A stretch of DNA of 64,000 nt from Paralithodes platypus (Eukaryota; Arthropoda; Malacostraca; Decapoda; Lithodidae). Both the position numbers and the translations under genes were made by a program. Shown here one piece after another: positions 56,301 to 64,000 of this stretch. The stretch lies in NCBI GenBank assembly GCA_032716605.1, contig CM064481.1:18098811-18162810 (forward strand). Direction: 5' to 3'. Below the pieces are notes generated by a model that was given only the letters and a program-made list of their open reading frames with translations, had not been told where the DNA came from and did not search any database. Position 1 is the stretch's first letter. The number at the start of each line of letters is the position of its first letter.

Positions 56301-56696
56301 GAATGGAGAATGCTTGTGAATAGTTGAGTGAACACGTGGTCATTTGGAGTAAGGGGTCGGGCGCAAGTTGGACTAGATAATAGTCCATCAGGCGCCTGGC
56401 CCGGGGAGACGATTAATATGAAGGGTGCGCCTGGAAGTGTGGTGGGAGGGCTTGTGGCTTTGGCTCCGCTGCATGTCTGCCTGCCGAGATCGGAACCTCT
56501 CCGGGTGGTCGGGGGAGTACTGGAGCGACCTTGGTGACCCTGGTCTCTGGGTCTTCTCCTGGGTGACCTGGATGTGTGTGAGTTTGTGCTTTTTATCTGT
56601 GTTTATTTGTTGTTTTATGTTGTTTTTGTGTTTTCCCTGTTCTTGCTAGACTGTCTTGAGTCGGCTACCCCCAAAATGGGGATTGGGCCTGAGCAT

Positions 56697-56735
56697 ATAG
56701 ATAGATAGATAGATAGATATATATATATATATATT
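56697..56735. repeat. (GATA)n(TA)n microsatellite, LINE 3' tail
   Basis: GATAGATAGATAGATAGATA followed by TATATATATATA. Microsatellite tails are usual for RTE-type LINEs. Confidence 0.88.
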
Positions 56736-56929
56736 AGTGTGTACGATAATTTTGGTGCAAATTCCATAATTTTGTGGTCACAATACGATAATTCTGCATT
56801 TAGAATATGGCAACAATGCGTCCGCCGCCGCACTCATGTTATTGTTGTGAACCTCTCGGCCCTCCCACTGCCACTAGGTGGCGGAGTAGGGTATGTCCCA
56901 TAATACTGTGTTTTTTGCACTGTTACCCA

Positions 56930-57419
56930 ATCAGCGGGGGTGTGGGGGCAGCAGCCCCCACCCTGGGCCACCCATAATACTAAGATGGGTTAGGTAAGGT
57001 TGTTAGGTTAGGCTAATGTCTTTGTTACGCTTTTAACCCCTCATTATCCCTGAACTTCATAGCCCTCCCCACTATCGGGCGGCGTGTCTTAAGATCGTTG
57101 TATAATAGGGAAAACGGTTTCTCCGAGGGTTGTAATTATTTCCGGTTATACTGATGTTTTGGACCGACAGTTAGCCCATCGATCTGTTTAGGCCTAATAG
57201 GTCCGGTAGAGCATATACATCATTGCTATATATGGCATTAAGAGCTGAAATGTATTATAAGGGAGAAAAAAACAAAAACGCTAAAATACATGTATATCCT
57301 AGGCCTAGGCTACTGTAAAACAATAAGTTTTTCAGCCAGTACCCAATCAGCGGGGGTGTGGGGGCGGCAGCCCCCACCCATATACTAGGTTAGGTTAGGA
57401 GGCTAATAGCCTAGCACAC

Positions 57420-57461
<42 letters not shown>

Positions 57462-57690
57462 CCCAACCAGCGGGGGTGTGGGGGCAGCAGCCCCCACCCA
57501 TATACTAGGTTAGGTTAGGTAAGGTTGTTAGGTTAGGCTAATAGCCTAGAACATTAAAAAAAAAAAAAAAAAAAAATCTAGGCCTAACCCAACCAGGGGG
57601 GGTGGGGGGGGGGGGGGGGGGCCCAGCAGCCCCCACCCATAATACTAGAATAGGTTAGGTAAGGTTGTTAGGTTAGGCTAATGTCTTCCC
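56930..57690. repeat. cluster of four GC-hairpin plus TTAGG modules
   Basis: Modules at about 56933, 57346, 57469 and 57595 each have (C)AGCGGGGGTGTGGGGG(C)..GCAGCCCCCACCC, then ACTAGGTTAGGTTAGG and AAGGTTGTTAGGTTAGGCTAAT. Poly-A runs (57423-57457, 57557-57576) and a poly-G run (57601-57619) lie between. The last two look like local duplications. Confidence 0.85.
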
Positions 57691-58080
57691 AAAGTTGACT
57701 ATTTTTATAACATGAAATATTAGGCTACCCACTCCACCCCGTGAAATCCGAGCCAGCTTTCGTCAAAAGTTGGCTCGGGTATTCACAAAATTGGGTTGTA
57801 TGGGTTTGCAATTTGGGAAAACCCGAGCCAAGTTTTGATACAAAACGCTATATTATTGTATTTTTACGCTTTTAACCCCTCATTTTCCCTGAACTTCATA
57901 GCCCTCCCCACTAGTGGGGGGCGTGTTTTTAGATTGTTGGATAATGGGTAAATACTAATTTCAGCTCCTCTTCAGTATAAAACAACATTATAGCCTATCT
58001 GAAGGAAAAATTACAACAAACAAAATAAAACTTACTGAAATCGCTGTCGGTCCAAAAAGTCAGGTTTACCGGCATTGCCC
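57150..58080. repeat. left arm of an inverted-repeat element
   Basis: 57150-57400 (from CTGATGTTTTGGACCGACAG) is the inverted match of 62035-62280. 57930-58075 is the inverted match of 61830-61975. The arm contains a hairpin-TTAGG cluster expanded relative to the right arm. Confidence 0.82.
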
Positions 58081-58237
58081 CCCTGTAGCATATTTTTGAA
58101 TATGGGAATATTCATACAATGCTATTTAATCAGGGAACAATGAGGGTATTTATTTGGCATTTCGGTGCTGTGGCAATGCACTGATACTAGGTACAGCACA
58201 AATTCCATACACTTTACACTTAGTTGTATTCCGTCCG

Positions 58238-60765
58238 TTAGTGACACAGTTGAGCTGGGGCTCCACTGCGACCAGGCAGCTCCCTTTCTTCCACTCTCCA
58301 TTCCAGAAGTCGGTTGGAGTTGGTGCTGGGGTATCCTGGTGTTGGTGGCCGGTCCGGTATTTTGGCCAGCCACATGTCCAAGTGTTTCTTGAAGGTGTCT
58401 GGAGACACCCCGGTCATGTTCCTGAGAGGGGCTGGTATACAGTTGAACAGTCTGGTTCCATTGTATGTAAAGCTGTGATGGATCAGGGATTTGATTTTTT
58501 GTGTTGATCCCGGCGTAGTCCTCACATAGCACAGCCTCCCTCGCCTTTGGTGCTGAGTCTCTTGGATGTTTGGGTTTGGTACCTTTTTTTCCAACATCTT
58601 CCAGACGTAGATGATGATGTATCTCTCCCTACGTCTTTGAAGTGAGTACAGCTGCAGCTCCTTAAGTCTCTCCCAGTAGTTAAAGTGTTGAAACCCATGG
58701 ATTTTACTGGTGAATGTCCTCTGGGTGGCTTCAATTTCTGTTATTTCTCCTACTTTTTGGGGAGACCAGAGCTGGGAGCAGTACTCCAGTCGTGGTAGGA
58801 CCAGTGACTTCCACAATGTTAGCATACACCTCTCATTTCTTGTGTGGAAGGTTCTCAGGATCCAGCCTGCTATTTGTTTTGCTGTTGTTGTGGCTTTGGT
58901 AATATGCTGGGAAAAAGTGGCGTCACTGCTCATATTTACTCCCAAGTCCTTCACTGTGTCCTTGGCGGTAATTTCTTGCTGTCCACTTTTGTAGTTGGTG
59001 TCGTTTTGTAGTGCTCTCTTGTTCCCGTACCTTAGAAGCTCGAACTTGTCTCCGTTTAGGGCCATGTTGTTTTCTTCTGCCCACTTCAGGATTTTGTCCA
59101 AGTCTTGTTGTAGTAGCTGAGCATCATGTTGTGAGGTGATTTTCTTCATGAGTCTGGTGTCGTCTGCTAACGATGTGGCTGTTGAGTGTTCCAGGTCCCT
59201 GTCGATGTCTCCTATCATGATGAGGAATAGGAGAGGTCCCAGTACTGATCCTTGTGGTACTCCGCTGATGACCCCACCTGCTTCTGATAGGCTTCCTTGA
59301 ACCGTGACTCTTTGTTTTCTGTTGGTGATGAAGCTGTGGAGCCATCTTCCAAGGTCTCCCCCTATTCCCAGTGATTTGAGTTTATGTAGAAGGATCCCAT
59401 GGTCCACCTTGTCAAAAGCTTTGGCGAAATCTAGATATATGACGTCTACATTTTCTCCGTCTTGAATATCCTGTAGGATTTTGTCGTAGTGTGATAGTAG
59501 TTGTGAGAGGCAGGAGCGGCCTTTTCTAAAGCCATGTTGCCCCTCGTTGAACGCCTCATTATCTTCCAGGAAGCTGACCATCTTAGCTCTTATTGTTCTT
59601 TCTATGATTTTAATAAGGTGTGACGTCAGCACCACTGGTCTGTAATTTTTGGCTATGCCTTTACTACCCCCTTTGTGTATTGGTGTGACATTACCTTCTT
59701 TTAGGGATTGTGGTACATATCCAGTTTGGAGGGACTTGCTCCACAGCAGTTTTAGAGGCAGGGCTAGCTGATGTTTGCAGTTTTTAGCAGTTGGGCATGA
59801 AAGCCGTCTGGTCCTGCTGCAGAGTTTGGTCCAATCTTGTCGATGGCTGCTATTATGTCCTCTGTTGATACTGTTACCGAGGAGAGTTGATGTGGTGTCT
59901 CTGGAGCGTTGCCAAAGAAAGTCGTTGCATTCTCGATTTTCTTGTCTTCATTTGGCGGGCTGAAGACACTTTCATACTGCTGTTTGAGTATCTTGGCCAT
60001 TTCGGTTGGGTCACTCTCAAATTCGCCCGTAGGTTTTGCAAGTGGTCCTATTGTTGTGGTGTTCCTGAGTCTCCTTTTTGCATATGCATAGAAGAATTTG
60101 CTATTTACTCGTATGTTTGCAACTGCTTGTAGTTCTTCGCGTGTTCTTTGCTCTTGGTGTGACTGGATGAGTTTACGTTCAACTTCATCAAGCTCTTCTT
60201 GTAGTTTGGTGATATTGTGCGCATAGCTGGTCTTCCTTTGCTTGGCTCTCAAGTACGTCCTTTTCTTCATTAGTATTTTTCTATATCTGGGAATCTGCTT
60301 GATCTGCTTCCTGCTTGTTTTGGGTGGTATGGTGTTTTTACAGGTCTCCAGGCATTGTTGCTGGAGGATACTGAGAGTTTCGTCGACGTTTTTATCTTCG
60401 AATAGTGCCCTCCAATCCGTTCCTGCCAGTTCTGCTCTCAGTCTGTCCCAGTCTATATCTTTGCTGTAGAAGTTGAGATCTTTCAGAGAGGTGCAGGGTA
60501 TTTGGCTTGATTCCTGTTGACATCTTCTTGGTGGTGTGGCGGTTGGTGTGGGGGTTCTAACTTTGATGATGCTGTGGTCGGACATTATAGTTTTTACAGT
60601 TTCGTACGAGTGTACCAGGTCGAAGTTGTTGCCAAATAGTAAGTCCAGTGTGTTGTTGCCTCTTGTAGGTTCCTCGATGTATTGCTTCATGTATGCAGTG
60701 TCCATGATAGTCATTAGCTCCTTGGCTTGCTGTTTTTCATCCCTGGTTCTCCATGAATTCTCCAT
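58238..60765 (-). pseudogene. LINE ORF2: partial endonuclease and reverse transcriptase
   Basis: The first frame (60765-59764) holds the C-terminal endonuclease part (RGNNTLDLLFGNN, IMSDHSIIKV), a long Lys/Arg linker and NSAAGPDGFHAQLLK. A one-base loss in an A run near 59790 shifts to the second frame. That frame holds YRPVVLTSHLIKIIERTI, HGFRKGRSCLSQLL, IYLDFAKAFDKVDH, GVPQGSVLGPLLF and SLADDTRLM (LADD for the usual YADD/FADD; both Asp present), ending naturally with TAA at 58238. The N-terminal endonuclease (catalytic Asn/Glu part) is missing: ORF1 tail runs straight into it across a short GAATTCTCCATGAATT-type direct repeat at 60760, a deletion footprint. CR1/Rex-like group; exact clade uncertain. 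Confidence 0.82.
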
Positions 60766-60769
60766 GAAT

Positions 60770-61492
60770 TTGTATTTACAGCACTAACCTCACCTGTTCT
60801 ACTGTATGTAGGAGCATTTTGGCTGCATCCGTTGCATGTGGGGTGTGTGCTCGTTGGGGTCCCCGACCTCACCTGTCTTGCTGCATTTTGAGGGGGCTCT
60901 GCCGTGTCTGCTAGTGTTGCGGGGGGGGGGCTATGGGCATCTGGCATTGTGATGCTAATATTTCCTGGTGTGTTCCCCATCCCTAGATCTAGGCCTATAG
61001 CCACGTTTGGTGTGTTACTGGTATGGGGGTTGTCACCGTCACTCTTGCCTAAGGCTACTTCTGGGCTTATGGGTAGGCCTTGGCCTAGGTCAGTGTCCCC
61101 AGTTAATTCCTTGGTTGTTGGAGTAGGCCTATTGTCAGCTGGCGTGTTGGTGACATCTTTGTTGCTCTGGGGCTGAACATGGATTTTTCTTACCTTACTT
61201 ATCGCTCCAGATTGGTTATTCGTTCCTTGTGTTGGAGAACGGCTGCTTCTGCCTCGGCCACCCACTCACCTTTTGTGTCAAGCTTTGTTAGGCAGCATGT
61301 TTTGCACATGAATTTCCTTGCCGTTTTTGCATAGTTGAGAATTTGATAGGCAGGGAGTTCTGTGCAAAAATAGTGCAGACAATCCTGGCAGTAGTCGCAT
61401 TGGATTGCATTTTTTTCACCTGCGAACTTGATTCCGCAGTCGGGGCACTCTGGGTCGGGTTTGTTTTGATCCCCGGCCATTGTTGGCGTCAT
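60770..61492 (-). pseudogene. LINE ORF1 with PHD-like finger, frameshifted
   Basis: ATG at 61492. The N-terminal C-x2-C cluster CPDCGIKF, CDYCQDCLHYFC and FMCKTC (about 61450-61270) is a PHD/zinc-finger-like module found in ORF1 of several CR1-type LINEs. KERITNLER suggests a short coiled coil before the first frame ends at 61199. An overlapping frame (61265-60714) continues with Pro/Thr/Asn-rich low complexity (PHTSNTPNVAIGLDLG) and a Cys pair (CNGCSQN), then fuses to ORF2 sequence through the deletion. Probably an RNA-binding chaperone role; inference. Confidence 0.65.
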
Positions 61493-61734
61493 GTTCTTAG
61501 TCACCGTTTTTGTTTTTTTTCTCTTATTTTCACTTCAATCCTTCTGTTTCGGTCTTTGTTTCTTGTATATGTGCACTCACTAAGTGTTTATGTAGGTTAT
61601 TCTGTCTTTGGTAATCACCGATTGCACTTTCTTTACGAGAAACACTTGATAATGTATGGAGCTACAGTGTGACGTGGCCTTGACCCTCAAATGACGACGA
61701 CTCATCCCAATAATATCTTCCCATTGACATATTG

Positions 61735-61800
61735 GGATTCGAACCCGGGTCCATTGGATTACCAGTCCAGTGGCAAGACCACTCCGCCACACCTCCCCTA
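61735..61800 (-). other. tRNA-like sequence with pol III A and B boxes
   Basis: Minus strand: GGCGGAGTGG (A box) and GGGTTCGAATCCC (B box) 30-35 bp apart. GGACTGGTAATCC gives an anticodon-like stem with loop CTGGTAA. It resembles tRNA-Ser in the anticodon region, but the acceptor and T stems are imperfect, so it is a tRNA-derived (SINE-like) head or pseudogene and not a working tRNA. Confidence 0.7.
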
Positions 61801-61829
61801 GGCCTACTACATGAATACTAGGGGTAAAC

Positions 61830-62285
61830 CTGACTTTTTGGACCAACAGCGATTTCAGTAAGTTTTATTTTGTTTTTTGTATTTTTTCCTTCAGATATAG
61901 TGTTGTTTTAGGCTATACTGAAGAGGAGCGGAAATGAGTATTTACCCATTATCCAACAATCTAAAAACACGCCCCTATTAGACTATTTTTTTGTTTTTTA
62001 ATGTTCTAGGCTATTAGCCTAACCTAACAACCTTACCTAACCTAACCTAGTATATGGGTGGGGGCTGCCGCCCCCACACCCCCGCTGGTTGGGTACTGGC
62101 TGAAAAACTTATTGTTTTACAGTAGCCTAGGCCTATACATGTATTTTAGCGTTTTTTGTTTCTCCCTTGTAATACACTTCCGCTCTTAATGCCATATATA
62201 GCAATGATGTATATGCTCTACCGGACCTATTAGGCCTAAACAGATCGATGGGCTAACTGTCGGTCCAAAACATCAGTATAACCGC
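61830..62285. repeat. right arm of the inverted-repeat element
   Basis: Inverted match of the left arm 57150-58080. It includes one hairpin-TTAGG module (about 62018-62095, reverse complement) and ends AACTGTCGGTCCAAAACATC near 62255-62275. Confidence 0.82.
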
Positions 62286-63670
62286 AATGCCTAGTGAGTT
62301 AATTGCTCAATAGGTGGCGTTCTGAGAGTGAGGGTCCGAGCCTGGGGGATGAGACTGTGAAGCACAGAGGCGGAGGAGCTTCAGATATGGAGTTGCTTCC
62401 AGCCGTGAAGCTTCGCATGTCTCACTCCATAGACTGGAGCAAGACCTCACGGGCCTCACCGTGTTCAGCGGTAGAGTGTAAAGGCTATCAGCCTATGCCC
62501 GAGAGGGAGTAGTTGGAATATAGGCTAGCCTAGAAAAAAAAAAGTTAGGTTAGGTTAGGTTAATGTTTTATAGATGATTTATGTTGTATGTCGGTAGTGG
62601 TACACCCACTACTCCTAATCTTACCCAAATGAATAAAATAAAACATAAAAAGGGCATCTAAAACCGGGGTAGGTGATGAGTTTACCTTTCATCAGCAACC
62701 AACCCTCTTCTTGCCTATCAGTTTCCCCAGGTTTTTTTTTCTTTGAACCAAGTATGCCTGGCCTATTTAGTAGCAACGACAGTTAATTTTCACTAGATTG
62801 CTGAAAAATCATACAAACACTTACACTTGTCTGGAATACAACACGAAATGGTGGACGACATTCAAATTGAATTCAAACAAAGAAAGATGCTAGTTTGATA
62901 GTTTCGTTTTCGTCACTAGCCCAATTTCGTCACCCGTTTCGTAGTTTCCACTTTCGGGATTGGCGATTTCGACGCGGCTCCTTCGTCGGTATATGGTCGA
63001 TTCGCCACACATAGGTTGGACTTTTCGCTTCCAGTGGAAGATTTAACATCCAAATGGTTTAAATATCAATGAAATAAATATTTTGTTTATTGATACTATC
63101 ATCAAGTTACATTAACCATATTGACGATTTCGCGGGATTAGCAATTAACCCGCGAAAGAGGTATCGACGGTTCGTTACCATTACGTTTCGTCACTACTAT
63201 GTTTATTAGTCCAATCCTTAATCTATAGTCATTATTAGTAATTTTATTCGAAACTCATAAACAGTTCTAATGTAAATTCTCGTCCAGGGTGTCACTAAAG
63301 TAGGAAAGAGAGAGGAATGTACCGAATTATACCGATGTCACCTACACACGACAGCAGGGGGACCTCTAGATATACCCAAAACTACCCAAACATAACGTAA
63401 TCCAGTTGATCGACCAGTAAGACCCTAAATTAAGCAAAAACGCACCAAATAGAGGCAAACCTTGGTGGAAATAGAATGTTGTATGAAATAATTGAAAAAG
63501 GATTATAATATAAAAAGAATAAATGGGTAAAATAATGCAAAAACATCCTAAAGAACTTATACCACACGACTTTTCTTATATGATGCACTTTCCAGCCCTT
63601 TTTTACATTTTAATATTAAATGACATGAGCTGCATTTTGTGTCACCCCAAAGTCTGATAACCCACTCTCA
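62286..63670. other. unassigned sequence
   Basis: 62545-62565 has another GGTTAGGTTAGGTTAGG tract. 63128-63157 is a 9-bp perfect stem (TTTCGCGGG/CCCGCGAAA, 12-nt loop). 62900-63010 is rich in TTTCG/CGTC words. The only ORFs are short and without domains. Confidence 0.5.
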
Positions 63671-63674
63671 TTAA

Positions 63675-64000
63675 CCCGGTGAGACCCAGCGTCGCACGTG
63701 TTGCGTCGGCAGTCTTTGATCACCAACTCCCAGCGACGCATCACGTGCATCCGACATATAAAAAACACTTACGTGGCTCGTAAGGTAGGAAATGGCGGGA
63801 GAATAGGAGGGGGAGGTACCGTAGTGTGTGTGGGAGCCGGGCCAGTAGGTGTGAGCGGGTCGAGACAGCCGCGCGGCTGGTGGTGGTGGGCTTAGTGGGG
63901 ATAGTTTACACCCCTAGTTCACCGCCACTTTGAACCTTCATTACTCCGGTCGTATGGGAGCTAGAGGCTTGAGATTTATGTGAGATACTCCTTAGGATGT
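63675..64000. mobile_element. possible left end of another TTAA element
   Basis: TTAA 63671-63674 followed by CCCGGTGAGACCCAGCGTCG, the CCC-type start of piggyBac elements. The right end would lie beyond the window, so this is tentative. Confidence 0.3.

Larger units (their letters stand above)
53070..56696 (+). mobile_element. 5'-truncated RTE-like LINE fragment, split by X2
   Basis: Two RT/C-terminal coding pieces (53076-53465 and 55855-56300), a 3' UTR with CCCCCAAAATGGGGATTGGG and a (GATA)n tail. Distinct from the LINE at 49200. Confidence 0.78.
58085..61826 (-). mobile_element. non-LTR retrotransposon with tRNA-like head, inside an inverted-repeat element
   Basis: Minus-strand order: tRNA-like sequence (61800-61735), 5' UTR, ORF1 with a cysteine finger, ORF2 with a partial endonuclease and RT, 3' UTR near 58140-58230. 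It separates two inverted arms that belong to another element. Boundaries are set by where arm similarity stops; no clear target-site duplication. Confidence 0.7.

Noticed and set aside
61735..61800. Functional tRNA-Thr/Ser gene
   Set aside because: A and B boxes are present, but the T stem has only about three pairs, the acceptor stem does not close and no variable arm of tRNA-Ser type is seen.

Overview
The window looks like a gene-poor, transposon-dense stretch of an animal nuclear genome. An arthropod, most likely a decapod crustacean, fits best. The reasons are short (TTAGG)n tracts (the arthropod telomere unit) scattered through the repeats, DIRS-type tyrosine-recombinase retrotransposons, piggyBac-, Tigger- and pogo-type DNA transposons, and several non-LTR retrotransposon lineages. 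I see no host protein-coding gene, rRNA, bacterial operon or CRISPR. The species call is inference. Most coding regions are broken, so they are labelled pseudogenes.

Layout. 1-412: truncated piggyBac-type MITE end. 550-12425: an inverted repeat whose arms (550-820, 11785-12425) carry ~60-bp minisatellites; it encloses DIRS copy 1 (1308-9329, minus strand) and a 410-bp TTAA MITE (9819-10228). 12840-14990: 3' part of a CR1/L2-like LINE cut by a Tigger element (14993-17126), itself cut by piggyBac copy PB1 (17131-21366). 21600-23580: unidentified leader-like sequence with two covarying hairpins and a small cysteine-cluster ORF. 24160-25110: ~480-bp direct duplication. 25197-29430: PB2, inverted relative to PB1. 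30310-31796: RS-rich broken ORF ended by a pogo-like MITE end. 32036-32893: tandem array. 32898-41318: DIRS copy 2, carrying a 480-bp piggyBac MITE. 41319-46644: a second piggyBac lineage (PB4), interrupted by pogo-derivative X1 and itself sitting in another copy, X3 (to 48078). 49200-52925: RTE-like LINE. 53070-56735: another RTE-like LINE 3' fragment split by X2. 57150-62285: an inverted-repeat element enclosing a LINE (58085-61826) headed by a tRNA-like sequence. 62286-64000: mostly featureless.

How the parts relate. The nesting gives a relative chronology: Tigger after the first LINE, PB1 after Tigger, PB4 after X3, X1 after PB4, X2 after the second RTE-like LINE, and the 480-bp MITE after DIRS copy 2. 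Both DIRS copies keep inverted terminal repeats and an internal complementary region that joins the complements of the two ends, the hallmark of the circular DIRS intermediate. Both share apparent losses of catalytic acidic residues in reverse transcriptase and RNase H, and a symmetric array of four CCCGCAAATTTGCGGG-type palindromes in the leader. The most notable leads are that palindrome array, the shared catalytic losses, the pogo derivatives keeping only a pipsqueak HTH and a C-terminal domain, and the covarying hairpin pair at 22384-22461.
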